From Cycas panzhihuaensis (taxonomy: Eukaryota > Cycadophyta), in assembly GCA_023213395.1 (NCBI GenBank), contig CM041465.1:238149741-238213740 (forward strand): 64,000 nt of DNA. Direction: 5' to 3'. The notes beneath the pieces are model-generated. The model was given only the letters and a program-made list of their open reading frames with translations, did not search any database and was not told the DNA's origin. This document shows positions 44,530 through 57,031 of this stretch, piece by piece; the first letter of the stretch is position 1; the number at the start of each line of letters is the position of its first letter. The position numbers were made by a program, and so were the translations under genes.

Positions 44530-47235
44530 TGTTTCCTAGCTTCTGGGAATGGATACAGAATTATCGACTCAGGTAAGTGTAGGTATGCTTCTCACCTTAT
44601 CATCGCTTTCTTTTGAGATGAGTGTTTACTTGCATGTTTGTATGTTATGACCTTGTAGATGATTTTGTCTTCGTCTACCTTTATTTAGCCTATGACGACT
44701 ATAGCAGGGGCACATTCCCAGTGAGTGTGGCACCCCGGTGGCCATTCCACTTCCCGCATTCTGCCCTACTCGCCTCAGGATCCATTTGGCTTGTGCCACC
44801 TCTGCTCATGTGATGACCTGTCATTGTTTGGTTGATTTGCCACATCGTTTGAATCCTATTTTTTCTCTTCTAGACTTATTCGTTGGCTTGTTTGCCCTCG
44901 GGTAGGTGTCTTAGTCCCCTATTTGCCTTTTTTTGTCATTGGCCCATAGACCAGCAGTGGTTGCGGGCGGATTTAGCTCTCGATTGCATACCGCCATAAA
45001 TTCTGCGGTACCGCCATAAATTCTATGGTACTATAGATTTTGCGGTGAGATGACTATTCAAATTTATTTTTTAAAAATTGCCATGGCAATTTTACATTTA
45101 TTGCAAAATTGCCACGTGTCTCGCGAGTTGACTCACTGCCAATTGTGCCCTAATCACTTGCTTTAGGGTATGGGCTGGGTATTTAAGTCCTCTTTCACTC
45201 ATTTTAAGGATCTTTTGTTCATTTTTTGGATTGCTTCTCAAGGAAAACCCCCTGTGCTCTACTATTCTCTGCTGCTCTACTCCTCCTACATGACCTGCAC
45301 CTCTCCTCCAGTGCCCATCTCTCCTTTGGTATGGCTAGGACATCTTCCCAACCCTTCACATGCCTTGGAGAGGGCCCCTCTAGAGAGATCTCAACGGATT
45401 CTTACTCAGGCAGCCATCAAGTGTCTTAAAAGTGCAAGTGTTTCCTCCAACTTCATTATTAGGGTTCCAAACCTACTATTCCACAACTCTTGGGCTGATT
45501 TCTCAGCCTTCTCTCAGCAGCCCTTGACTGAGGCAAGATCTTCCTCTCCTCTTCTCAGGTATTTATTAGTTTAAGCTACTTTCTCATTCAATTGATGCCC
45601 TATTTTGCTTGTCTCCTTGCTTAGGTCTTTGGAGGTTGCTTTTCCTTTATTTTGGACTGTCTTACTCCTGCCGTTAGTGCCTTCTTACCTGTAAGGCAAC
45701 GGCAAAGAGGGGTTGCATAGGGTTTGGGTGAGAGCTGGGTGGATTCCGCACCACCTTCCACGCTCCTCAAGTGGCTCTTTGCCCCCCAAACCTTCCCTTT
45801 TACCCCGTGCTGTCCTTGGCAATCAAACAAGGGTTTGTTAGGCCACTTTAGCTGTTGAAATCAGCACTGTCACACGTTGCAGTGCTGGTTTGAGGGCTTG
45901 CACTTTGATTTGGGCAACTCACGTAAGCCCCAGCTACTTGTCCTTTGCCCAACTCCTTCCCCGGCAACCCAGTTTGCTCTCCATAGCACCCCGGCTTACT
46001 GTAGGCCCTCTTTGGCTCTTTTCAACTCCCTTTGCCTCTATTTCGAGCCCTCTTACATAGCTGTACCCTCACTGCCTCATGCCTTTTAGGGGAGAGTGGG
46101 GTTATTCCTTGTAGGAGGTGGGCCACTCTGAGGCTTACCGGTTACTCTCTGTCTACTTTGGTTATTTTCTGTTACAGCATATCATCATTATATTGATACT
46201 AACATACACATATTTAGGTTTATATTTGCTTTGCATATACATGTATTGTTAGGATCTTTCCATTATATGCTAGCACCCTTTCTCTAGAAAGGGGGAGATT
46301 GTCATTTACTTACAGGTGTTTGGAAAGCGCAAAGGATCTGTTCCTCTTTCCTCCTTTGCGGGTAAGTGTTTCCATTTTTGCTTTACTTTTGTACTTCATC
46401 TATTGTTAGCATTTTGTTCCTTGCTTCTCTTTGCTTGGTACTTTAGTACTATTTCGGGGAAGGTAAGGGAGCTCCACGTTCCTATCCACCGTGACTCTTC
46501 ACATCTACCGTGCCTTCTAGAGCAACTTCAGGTGCCTCTTGAGAGCGTCACCGTTTCGACATATTTCCATTCCGGGTACACACTCTCACTCCACTTCATC
46601 ACTTTTTCCTTTTGGGTCCTTTTACATAGTAGTAATTAGCTCATCGGAAAGAGAAGGGAAATCAACCTTTGTCTTAATTTATACTTTGTTCACTTTATCA
46701 GTTGCATTTCATTTTGCTATAGGAAAGGTCTTAGGAAACCTTCCCTCTCGCCTTTTCCCCCCTTTTGCCATGCAAACTCCCCTCTCGCTCTACTACTTGT
46801 TTACTTGGTTAGTTTGCCTACACATACCATAACCTCTTTTTTGGTTATTCCCTTTATGTCCTCTCAGTCCTCTGCTTACCAAGATAACCGCGGTGACCCC
46901 ATCCATAGGCCATCTACTTACTTACCCTTTTTTGTTTCCTGTTGCTTTAGGGAAACCCTCGAAGGGTTCTCTCCTTCCCCTTCTGGCCATCCAAGGGTAG
47001 GGGGATCCTTCCCTTAGGTCAACCCAGGCTAACCCTATACCTCTTCTCCTCTTGTTTGAAGCGGGGGACCACTTCCAGGTAGATATATTCCATTTGTAGG
47101 TTCCAAACTCGCGTTCTGGTGCACGGGGTGCCCTGCATGATATTTGCCCTACTTGTAGGTCTTTTCTCAATCATACCATTGATCGCTCTTACTGTTCCTA
47201 CTTAGTTAGGTAGTTATCTCGTAGATGCGCATCCA
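44530..47235 (+). repeat. Element A 3' LTR
   Basis: 2,706 bp, starting TGTTTCCTAGCTTCTGGG and ending GCGCATCCA. The part from about 45070 aligns with 1-2177. Landmarks: TACCGCCATAAATTCTGCGG-type repeats at 44989-45050 and TATTTAAG at 45180-45187. Several ORFs of 60-130 codons overlap the 5' LTR ones but show no known domain. Confidence 0.9.
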
Positions 47236-47703
47236 GGCTCTGGGAGCTTTGGGAGATGATTTAACAAGCCTGGGAGGGGCTGGCCCTCCTATCTAGGTGG
47301 TTGAGATAGTCAAGAAAGCACTTGGATAGAGGCAAGCAAACATCAATGAGCAAAGATCCCAAACCGAGGTGCTAAAGGCTCAAGGTTAGGGTACGGACGG
47401 ATCATACAGACCAATAAGGAACTGAGGTAGTGTAGAAACAACACAGACAGTTATATAGTACCATGGGGATGCCTACCTTATGGAAAGGTAGGTCCCGTTG
47501 GGTCGTCATAGGCTCATGATATGATAGGCAGTATGAATAGACAACAAAATGCAAAGTAATCACGTAAATGAAGTAAGCAGTCATGCAGAGAGGCAATACT
47601 TTTGTCAACCTTTCTGATGAAATAATACAAGTGAAAAGGGAGAAGCATACTTGAGCCTGCCTGAGTCAACCTATCCGTATCCATTCCCGATAGCCGAGAA
47701 ACA
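47236..47703 (-). repeat. LTR fragment of element F
   Basis: On the minus strand it starts at 47703 with TGTTTCTCGGCTATCGGG and follows the first 470 bases of the LTR type seen at 57032. It is cut at 47236 by A's 3' LTR. Outside its start the C gag sequence resumes (47704, CTACC expected as the target duplication). So F inserted into C, and A then inserted into F. Confidence 0.78.
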
Positions 47704-48110
47704 CTACCCAAGCTTCCCTCCCTAGGAGTGGTAATGCCTAGTCCTCTCAAGCGAGGAAGACAGAGTCTTCGCTTGAGAAGAAGTGGTATTCTATTCATAG
47801 GGAGTGTTTCCATGATGACTCACGTTGTAGGGTCCAGCATCCCAAGGATGCCCCTCAATATGACTCATCCCCTAAACGGGCCTCAAGGCCTAACCTAGAC
47901 CAACCATTCCACAAGGATCTGTTCCCCAAGCATGGGGAACGTGATCGTAATACTTAGCCCAAAAACAACCGGAACTGGGGAAGATCACTAAATTCTTGTC
48001 CTTCCCATGATAAAGGGAAGGATGCCTGAGATTCGTCCTCTTCCTCGCGTTCCCCTCACTAACGTACTCTTTCACCTTTACAGTTCTAGAATAAAGGAAA
48101 GAAGGTGATC
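47704..48110 (+). pseudogene. gag: Element C gag, nucleocapsid end
   Basis: Zinc-knuckle remnant near 47783-47830 reads WYSIHRECFHDDSRC; the first Cys of the knuckle has become Tyr. The rest is Lys/Arg/Ser-rich as in A. Stops occur. The capsid part is on the far side of the F and A insertions. Confidence 0.65.
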
Positions 48111-48923
48111 CAAATGCTTGAGGCTACTCCTCTGTATTCCCTTACTCAGTCTCAAGCCATCAAAGAGGCAATTGGTGCCTCTTCTTTTGTTCCACACTCT
48201 GATCCTCTTCTAGAGAACCCTCCCTCAGAAGTGTCACTTTTTCCCAAGGTCATTCCCGTGTGTCCTGGTTGTTACGATTTTTGAAGGGCGCTTACCCAAC
48301 CTACTGTGAAGGGTAAGCCTTTCTCTATCATTAATGAACTCCATACTATCGTTGCAGGAATGTCCTTAATGGATGTTTTGAGGAGTTGTCCCAAACAACA
48401 GGCTCTCCTTTTGGAAGCTTTAGGATTGAATGATGTGCCCATCCACACTTTGGGTGTTACCCAAAGCCATGAGCCCATCATTTCATTTGACCCTAAGGAC
48501 CTTCCCCCTGTGTGTGAAAGGGAATGCTAATGGAACTTCCCGTTCACCATCACCATTTACACACCTGACTGTACCTTGCGAAGGACTATTGTTGATAATG
48601 GTTCTCCAATGAATACCATGCCCTTGCATGTTATGCAAGAGCTTGGTATTTCTGCCTTGGAACATGTTCTATGGCAATGCCAAGGCTACGATGGTAGTGA
48701 AAATACTCTATTGGGATCTATCTTGATCCTACTCACTCTCAAGGATAAGACTGTCCTCGCTGACATTGTAGTCCTTAACATCGACGTCGACTGCAACCTT
48801 CTCTTGGGTCGACCATGGCTTAATCAGATGGGAGCCATGTGTTCAACCCACTGGGGGCAACTTAAGTTCATCCATGATGGATGGATGAGGGTTGTCTCCC
48901 ATGAGCATCCACCTATTAAATAA
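48111..48923 (+). pseudogene. Element C protease, ending in the conserved TAA
   Basis: The active site reads IVDNGSPMNTMP near 48585-48620; the second Ser of DNGSS is Pro. The C-terminal block IDVDCNLLLGRPWLNQMG is near 48780. It ends HPPIK then TAA at 48921-48923, in frame with what follows, as in A and D. The upstream linker has a few stops. Confidence 0.76.
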
Positions 48924-50520
48924 ACTTACCCTATTAACCAAGTGAGTCAACGCCCTTTTACTCATACCTCAGCTTGCTCCATCGACATACCCAATCCATC
49001 TCACATTGAAGAAGATCTTGCATCTTCTTCCCCTAGTCTTACGCGCTTTGCTCCTATTGGTGTTGGGAGCTACGTGTACCATACCTCATTTAGTGACGAT
49101 GAGTCTCACGATAAGGATGAGGACTGTCTTCACCCCGTTTCTTTCCTCTGCACTAGTAGGATGCACCTATCTCGTTCTAGATCCCCACTTAGAGCCTCTT
49201 TCATTGGTGAGACTAATCATTCCTCTGTGTCACATATCATCGCTCGTATTGACTTATTCGTCATTAGTTCTTCCTCCCCATCACCCCCTACGGGTGATGG
49301 CTTCGAGGAACTTCCTTTCGCTCCTTCTTAGGAGCCCCTTCTTGACTCTCCCTTAGAGTTTGTTGAGGACGTTGGACAACCTGATGACCACCACGGTCCC
49401 GTTGCTCCTACTTCCTCTAGCACTTCATCTATTCGAAGTAAGGTCATTCATGGGGTGGATTACTTCGAAGATGATGAAGCCTTGTTTGAGCACTTAGTGG
49501 ACTCCGCACCCAACTTTCCTTCTAGTCACCATAGGCTTCACCACCAGAAGATCCTCGCGATTGAGTCCACACTTGCTGACCCAATCCCATCCCCTATTCC
49601 ATCTCTTCTTGTTGACCTTACCCCTCTCCATTTCGAGGAGGGGAATGCCATGTGCATGGGGGTGACCCAGGACATAGTCTTAGCCCCTAGTAAGGTCATT
49701 AAGGTAGGAATGGAATACTCTTCTAATGATGTAAGGGAATATTCCCTTTTGTTCTAGGAGTTCTAGGATGTCTTTATGTGGGATATTCTAACATGAAGGG
49801 AATTGGCCCCTCCATTGTTACTTATAATCTCACTACCCTTCCCGGTGCCTGTCCCGTGCACCAGAAGCAGTGTCCTCTTCACCCTAAGCTCTCAGTTACC
49901 ATTAAGATGGAGGTCGAGAAGCTTTTGGATGCTAGACTTATCACTTTTATCGATTACCCTAAGTGGGTATCCAACATTGTTCCCGTTGCTAAAAAGAATG
50001 GGACTATCTAGATATGCATCGATTTCTATGATATTAACAACACTTGTCCTAAGGATAATTTTCCACTCCCCTTTATCGATCAAATCATTGATTGAACTGC
50101 TAGATTTGAAGTTATGTCCTTGATGGACATCTTCTCTAGCTATAATCAGATCCAGATATCTCTTGAAGACTGTCACAAGATGGCCTTCACCACCCTGTGG
50201 GGTACCTTTGCCTATAAAGCAATGCCCTTTGGTCTTAAAAATACAGACGTTACTTACCAAAGAGCGATATACTTTATCTTCCATGACCTCATTGACCACA
50301 TATTGGAGGTCTTTATGGATGACATGATGGGTCTCTTACGTGTCAGGGCCCATCATCCCTCTGACTTGCGGGCCATCTTCCCTCGATGTCGCAAGTACCA
50401 TGTGAGCTTAAACCTACTCAAGTGCATGTTTACTGTTACTTCTAGCGAACTCCTTGGATTTCTTGTGTCAAAATAAGGAATTCAGATTGACCCTGATAAA
50501 GTCAAGGCAATCCTTGATAT
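48924..50520 (+). pseudogene. pol: Element C linker and reverse transcriptase
   Basis: Acidic linker, then RT with DYPKWVSNIVPVAKK near 49950, NNTCPKDNFPLPFIDQIID near 50040 and FMDD near 50313. One single-base loss between 49757 and 49790 shifts the frame; otherwise it is continuous apart from stops (for example at 50010, where D has CGA-type Arg). DGFSGYN has become DIFSSYN, another sign of decay. Confidence 0.82.
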
Positions 50521-51244
50521 GCTACCTCCTAGGACCCAATGATAGATCAAGTCGTTCCTAGATAGGCTTGGTTTCCTCAGGCGCTTCCTGATAGACTTCG
50601 CCATAAGAGCTAAACACTTAACCAACCTATTAAATAAGGGAGCCCCATTTGTTTGGTCTGATAAGGCCCAAGAAGCCTTTGAAGAACTTAAGGAAGCCCT
50701 TGCTTCTGCTCCTACATTGGTACTCCCTTATTTTGATAGGCCCTTCGTTATTTATACCTTAGCGACTGACAAGTCCCTGGGTGCTATGTTGGCTTAGGAG
50801 GACGACTCAGGAGTCGAGAGAACCATTTACTTCATCATTCGCACCCTTGTGGCTACCGAACTTAATTACTCTCCTACTAAGAAGGAATGCCTCTCCTTGG
50901 TCCATGCAACCAAGAAGTTTAGACACTACTTGCTTGGTAACACCACCAAGGTGATCGTCTAGTCTGATCCCTTGTGATATTTACATACTCATTCAGACTT
51001 GAAGGGTAGGGCTAGCCATTGGGCTGTCCTGCTTCAAGAGTTTGATCTTCATATCATCAACTGGAAATCGAAGAAAGGGATGGTAGTGGCTGAGCAACTC
51101 GTGGATGCCCCTATTCCTAACTCACTCGATACCCCTGTTGACGATTCCATTTCTGATGAGTCTATCTTGATTATTCAGGGCATCCCTCCCCATCCATTTG
51201 TCGACAACGAGTGGTATGGCAACATTGTGCAATATCTCACATAG
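50521..51244 (+). pseudogene. pol: Element C RNase H domain of pol
   Basis: Same frame as RT after the shift. Segments matching D include MLA*EDDSG near 50790 (TAG for CAG), [20 protein letters not shown] near 50880 and RASHWAVLLQEFDLHIINWK near 51010. Several TAG and TGA stops. It precedes integrase directly. Confidence 0.74.
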
Positions 51245-52456
51245 TAAAAATACCACCGTGAAGCTAGTAGTAAGGTTAGATCTCATATTTAGACTTCTGC
51301 TAGGCAATACTTCCTTATGGATGAAGTATTGTACAAGAGGTATTTTGATAGGATCCTCCTCTGCTGTGTCATTACCGACGAAGCAGACCAAATACTCTGC
51401 GAGTACCACCATGACATTTGTAGGGGCCACTTTGGGGGCCAATCCATGGCCTAGAGGATCCTCTGTATGGGTTATTATTGGCCATCCCTCTTTAAAGATT
51501 CCCATGCTTTTTTCCTGAGGTGTCGGCAATGTTAGGAACACGCTAACATCTCCCATGTGCCTTTCGAGGCCCTTCACTTTATCATATCTCCGTGGCCTTT
51601 TGCTTAGTGGGGTCTAGACCTCATCGGGGCTATCTCCCCACCCTCCTTGTCACAGCATAAGTTTATCTTAACTACTATGGAATACTTCACCAGATGGGCG
51701 GAGGCCATCCCTCTAGTTACTACCCTTAGTAAGACGATAGCTACCTTCGTTTACCAGTATATCATTTTCCGTTTTGGGAATCCTGATGTCCTAATCACCG
51801 ACAACAGAAGCCCCTTTTATAGTAAGGAGATGGATGAGCTTTGTGAGAAGTTTAAAATTTCTCATAAAACTTCCTCTCCTTACTACCCTAAGGCAAATGG
51901 ACAAGTGGAGTAGTTCAATAAGACTCTTATTAATATTCTAAATAAAACTATTGCTCAATCTAAAAGAGACTGGCACCTTCAGCTCCCTTTCACTTTGTGG
52001 GCTTACTGTACCTCTGTCTATTCCACCACGGGAATGACCCTGTTCTTCTTAATTTATGGTACCAAGGCGATACTCCCATTGGAAGTGGAGATTCCTTCCT
52101 TGCATGTTTCTCTTCGGGGTCTCATCAATAAGGAGTCGATCTGCCAAGCTCGCCTCCTTGACCTCGAAGCTTTGGATGAGAGACACTTAGCCACCTACTA
52201 GGCTAACCTAGAATCCAAAGCCCACTCACAAAATACCTATGATAAATATCATTATTCCCATCCTTTGTTTCTCAAGGACCATGTCCTCAAATTAGAGTAT
52301 CTTCATGAACGCTTGGCCAAATTCAAGCCCAGATGGGTTGGGCCGTTTATCATTATTGAAAGCCTCGGTAATGGAGCTTATAGGATTGCCACCTTAGAGG
52401 GTCTTGAATTTGAGAAAGCTGTTAATGGAAAATTCCTTAAGAAATTTTATCCGTGA
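51245..52456 (+). pseudogene. Element C integrase
   Basis: Zinc domain with HHDICRGHFGG near 51400 and CRQC near 51525. Core: LDLIGAISPP near 51615, ILITDN-type VLITDN near 51795, and Glu in GQVE near 51905, followed by a stop. The C-terminus is well kept (ILPLEVEIPSLHVSLRGLI near 52070, GPFIIIESLGNGAYRIATL near 52340) and ends KFLKKFYP, TGA at 52454-52456. All three DDE residues can be seen, but stops make it inactive. Confidence 0.85.
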
Positions 52457-52499
52457 CCTTGTCGTCACCTCACCCATGCTCTGAAATGAGCTTAAACTA

Positions 52500-52557
52500 C
52501 CATCTTAAGTTCATTCCCATTCTTCCTAGCTACAGGTGGAATGACGACTTAGGATGG
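52500..52557 (+). other. Stem-loop after integrase in C
   Basis: Arms CCATCTTAAGTTC...CCCATTC (52500-52522) and GAATGACGACTTAGGATGG (52539-52557). Pairing is poorer than in A, B and D but the position is the same, 43 bases after the integrase stop. Confidence 0.65.
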
Positions 52558-53105
52558 CTTCTTTTGTCTCCTTCTGGTTCCTCCCACGGAACCCTTATTC
52601 CCATTTTCCTTGGGACCTTGTCCTCCTATTTGGGCATCCCCCAGTTAGGACGATGCTCTGGAGTATCATCACTCCTCTCTTGCTTGGTATTTCCTTTGCA
52701 TATCCCGCTATGCTCCCACATGGACGTGCATGTCACCTTATTTCTTAACCCCACATATGTCTATCACCTCTACTCATGGTGGTCGTGTGTGCTCCTATTA
52801 GGTATATGGCCCTGTATGAAAGGAAATACATGCATCCTAAACAAATATCATAACAAAATGTGACCATACATATCATTCATCAAACAAAATATACATATCA
52901 TTACATATCAAAATGGGGTATCAATCATCCCGTCCATATATATACATCTAAATCATGTGTCGTGTTATACATATGGCATGATACATCCTCTGTGGAAAGC
53001 CAGTGTCCTTATAGGGGGGGTACAATCATGTGACTATATATGGTGACCCCCTGGAGGCCCGTGCTTTTCCCTGTCCAAAACAAATACATGCATACTACCC
53101 TACTA

Positions 53106-55469
53106 CTATCCTGCTCCTAGGCCATCATCTCTTAGTCGGTGTGATCCCTCTCATGGGGACCACATCCCTCCAAGACTCCTCTTGAGTCTACGTGATCTCC
53201 CTGCCTCGCTCCCCTCATCCTGTGGCCTCCTCGGGGTCATTGCCAGTGTATGAGTCTATGTCTTACTCCATGCTGATCTCGATTCCATGTCCTCTATCAG
53301 TCAGTCATATCGCACCTGGATACGATCCCGCTCCATCTTTATGAGGTGGAGCCTCTCCTCCATTCCCTAGAGTCTCTCCTCCAGTACTATCACCCAGATA
53401 TAGCTCCCCATATCCCCTCGGGCTCCTCCCTGAGCCTCTAGTGCCTGCACACGTGCCTGTAGGGCATCCCTCTCAGCTCGGATGGTGTCCATCTCAGCTT
53501 GTCGCCACCTCGCATGTGCCTCATGCTCTTGAGACTCTACCGCCCATATATCCCTCACCTATATCAATGGGGCGAATGTTGCCGTGTGACCTCCTACCGC
53601 TCTGGGCTCATCTCCTGCATGGATGGGAGGCTATCTCTATACGTAGGCCCGAGGGAATATCTCTCACACTACTACCTCTACTAGCCTCTGCATATCCACC
53701 ATACCTGTAATCCAGGATGCCACGTATCAGTCCATGTCAATATGGATTTCAAACCAAAATCACTACGTATATATCTGGCAATCAAACAACAACAAGAAAT
53801 GGTCATGTCTCACATGGTATGGATGTCGGCTCCTCGACTTAGGCGACTGCCTCCCCCTCTGGTACTCTACTAGTTACTGGTACCTCCTCCTCTCGTATCT
53901 CCTCTGCTATGGTCTCAACTCTTGGAGCCTCTCTCCTCTCTGCAGTTGGTGCTGCTGCTGCCTCTTCGGATCTCCTGACGATCCGTAGCCTCCGAGCCTA
54001 GGTCACCGGGCCTCTCGCCTCTCTAGCTCCTAATGGCCTTGCTCCTCCACCTGCTGTCCCTGATGGACCTACCTCTCCTGTAGGTCATGATAGGCCAGCC
54101 CCATTACCTCCATCTCTGCCCTCATCGTCTCCTAGGGGCACCCCTGCTCTTCCTACCTCATCATTGTTATCCCACCTCACTGCCCTATATGAATCTGCTA
54201 TATAGTCTGTCATGGTGAGGAGGTCTAGTGATGTGGCCTCTACTGAGCATCAGACATGAGCTTGGTCCTCTATCCCTCTTATCCTAGTCTACCATCTATG
54301 AACCATCAGGGCCCACTCTATGATAGGGTGGGGTCCCCCCGTTGGTGCCACTGCTCTAAAGTGGTCGAAAAACCAACACTGTAATAGTGTGCTATATGAC
54401 AATCCTCCTTTGCCTGCTACCCTGATAGCATCCAGCTGTGCAACGAGGTTTGACGCTATCAGGGTGGCCCAGTCCATCCTCTTGCCTGCCTCACACTAGT
54501 GCATCATGTCTATCCATCCTCCTAGGATGTCTCTATAGTTCTGTTTCTGGGAAATCTGGAATAGAATACATAATGTGATCAATTTCCTCACTCGAGGAAT
54601 CCCTGACATGACCATAGTCTGGAGAGGAACCCCTCACCTCTCCCATCTATCTGAGCCTATAAAGAATGTTGTTGCCTCTTTGTGTGCTATCTCATTACTA
54701 GGCAACACTCCTAGTATTACCGGCCTCCCAGTCGTCGGTACCTCCAGTATCCTCCTGATGTCTCCCGGTGTCACTGTTACGTCTCCCACCTAGGGTAGGT
54801 GGAAGACATGCCTTCTTTAGTCCCAATGCGATATGATATCAATCAACAGTCTCTGGTCTGACATATACTGAGGCATCCTCATGACCTTCAGTAGGCTGCA
54901 TCTCTGTAGGACTCCCTTGTCCTCCCTGGTCATCATCTCTATAAAGCTCAATATAGCCATACCTATATTCTCGCGGTTCTCCACCGTGATCATAGCCTGC
55001 AAACATTACGAAACCAGTTAGAGTCAAACCTACACTCATCTCTCTTCCTCTAGGCTATCTCTTAGCCTCATCTGGTTGAGATTTGGGGCCCCAGGGCCCC
55101 CATCTCCTTTTTTCTACAGTTCTGCCTTCACACCGTGCCAAACTTCATGATGTCGTAAAGTTTGGCCCAGGTCCCGTGGTGATCAAGGCCCTGCAGCAAA
55201 GATCGCAGTACTGCAATCTTTACTGTAGTGCGAATGGCACCCCCCTGAAAGGGGGGGTTTTCCTACCCAAAACCAAAAAAAATTCTTCTGAGGTGGGCCC
55301 AGTGGGGCCCACTAAGACCAGGGCTACCTAATGCCCCAGTCCCACCTCTCTCTGCCCTTATGGGGCCTAAAACTTATATAAGAAACTATAAAAAGAAGTA
55401 AATTTAAAATCGTAAGATGGGATGGGTTTTCCAAGATCCACTCACTGGATCTAGCCTTGCACTCGTCAT
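53106..55469 (-). pseudogene. Antisense plant-mobile-domain gene of element C, three exons
   Basis: Exons on the minus strand: 55469-55446 (MTSARLDP), 54996-53814 and 53704-53106. Introns of 449 and 109 bases start GTGAGT and GTGAGA and end GCAG and ACAG. Lengths 24, 1183 and 599 sum to 602 codons with the stop; the phase at each junction equals that in A and D. The mobile domain (MSDQRLLIDIISHWD near 54860), Trp-rich part (LLQCWFFDHFRAVAPTGGPHP near 54360), GPSG-like stretch near 54060 and a coil-prone part (RDIWAVESQEHEAHARWRQA near 53555) are all present. The repeat region is shorter than in A by 87 bases in exon 2, a multiple of three. Stops break it. Confidence 0.74.
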
Positions 55470-55597
55470 CTCGTCTTCGCGATCCTGACGGCTATCCTCT
55501 CGCCCTGATCTGATGGTCTAATCTCCCTCTGCATGCCTCCAAAGTTAGGTAGCACTCCGTTGCGTAAGGGAATGGCTCTGGATTCTCTTGAGAGCTC

Positions 55598-55993
55598 GTG
55601 AAAATAAATCCATTTTCTGTTGATTTTCCTTATATAGGCGGGGACCCTGACAAGCACTGTCTCTATTTCCACTCTCATAACAGCCCTTTGGATCGTCTCT
55701 TACTCTCGATCGTCTTTGCCTTCTGGCCCTATTCCCTATTATACTCTCGTAGCCTTTGTTTTGCTCTTTCCTGCGGATGCATTTATGGCACCCTGCCAAT
55801 GCATCTTTCGCAAGGCCCTTTTATCTTGTTTTATGTGCCACTCCTATGCATGCCTGAGTTTATACTCGTTTGGCTTGTTTTGTCATCCTGGACCCGTTTT
55901 TACAGCCCTCTCCTATTCCCAGGGCCCTTAAAGGGAATGCTCCCTCTGCTCGGAGTCATTCTTTACTTTCTAAAACAAACTTTGCCACTCTAG
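55598..55993 (+). other. Hydrophobic sense ORF of C
   Basis: 131 codons, with LLCMPEFILVWLV shared with A. The reverse strand here is the antisense promoter and 5' leader. No family recognised. It could be a by-product of the opposite strand. Confidence 0.3.
55628..55638 (-). promoter_or_regulatory. TATA box of the antisense gene in C
   Basis: CCTATATAAGG, identical to A's, about 160 bases before the start codon. Initiation downstream of it would read away from the second RNase H. Confidence 0.65.
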
Positions 55994-56176
55994 GATGCCC
56001 TTTTTCCACCCACTCTTAGCTAGTGGTTGGGAAGCCTACTCTCGTCCTTGGGTAGCCTCATTGATACGTCCTCCTACCCCTTATGGCCATTTATTGCATG
56101 CCATTCGAGCCTTCTTTTTGCTCTGACTCTTATATTATTGCATATTTTCTCCACAGAGACTTTTTCATTATCATAT

Positions 56177-56598
56177 ATGTCTCTCTTCATCTTTACTGAT
56201 GGCAAAAGCCGCGATAATCCTGGACCTTCTGCTGCTACTTATATTCTTTGCAGCCCTTTCGGACATGATTTCCTGTGCTCCAGAATCTTCCTCCTTGAGG
56301 CTACCAATAACGAAGCTAAGTACATAGTCATTATTGAGGCCCTCACTGATGCACTTTATTTCTATCACGGATAGATTGTCCTCCTTTGTGACTCCCAGGT
56401 GGTGGTGTCCCATCTCACCCAGGTTTACCAGGTGTGATGCCCTCACTTGAGAGCCCTCACTTCAACCACCTGATCTCTTTGGCTTGTTTCTAGTCTGTTG
56501 ACATCTGACACATTCCTCGGTCCCTCAACGCTAAGGTAGACAGTCTAATTCACCTCATCCTTGAGCACCGCCTTCCTCTTCTCGCTGACCGTCCCTGA
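56177..56598 (+). pseudogene. Element C second RNase H (archaeal-type)
   Basis: Starts MSLFIFTDGKSRDNPGPSA. Asp in FTDG, Glu in NNEAKYIVIIEAL (shifted wording; the usual Glu of SEY is Lys here) and Asp in LLCDSQ are visible. A TAG near 56372 and a TGA near 56436 (CGA in A) and at least one indel break it. A splice-acceptor-like TTTTCTCCACAG ends at 56156, 20 bases before the ATG. Confidence 0.77.
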
Positions 56599-57031
56599 GA
56601 CTTACCTGGTCGCTCTGTCACCCAAGTCTCAGGCCGTCACGCACATCACCTTGCAATCTGTTTGCACCTCCAAAAGCTAGCCACTAATGAGGTTAAACTA
56701 TGGTGACTACCAGTCTTTCTCAGTTATTTGTTCTACTTGATTTTATCATGCACATCTCTTTGCATCTTTTTGTGATAGGGGCACCTCCCTCATCCTTCTT
56801 AACTCCCCGTTGATTCCCAGGTGGCACATAGGCAGCCCTTATGTCATCTCCACCTCTGTCCTCGCATCCACATGTTTCACTATGACACTCGCTAGCACCC
56901 TTGTCTCCTATTATGATCATGATTTATATATATATATATATACATGCACATGTGCTATTGATAGTTGTATCGCTAGCATTCACCATCGCACTATGCCTTC
57001 GAGCGGCAAGGCTCTACTACTAAGGGGGCAG
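56599..57031 (+). other. Element C 3' untranslated region and polypurine tract
   Basis: A (TA)n run lies at about 56925-56941. It ends TAAGGGGGCAG just before the LTR start. No gene seen. Confidence 0.7.

Larger units (their letters stand above)
1..47235 (+). mobile_element. Element A: Tat-like Ty3/gypsy retrotransposon, split by element D
   Basis: A runs from its partial 5' LTR (1-2177) through gag-PR-RT-RH and the start of integrase to 7894. It is interrupted by D (7895-38760) and resumes at 38761 with the rest of integrase, the 3' region and a full 3' LTR ending at 47235. The join is supported by the direct duplication AGGTC at 7890-7894 and 38761-38765, and by integrase homology running across it when compared with element C near 51320. 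The 3' flank after 47235 starts GGCTC, the expected target duplication; its partner would lie left of the window. A is inactive because its polyprotein has many stops. Confidence 0.88.
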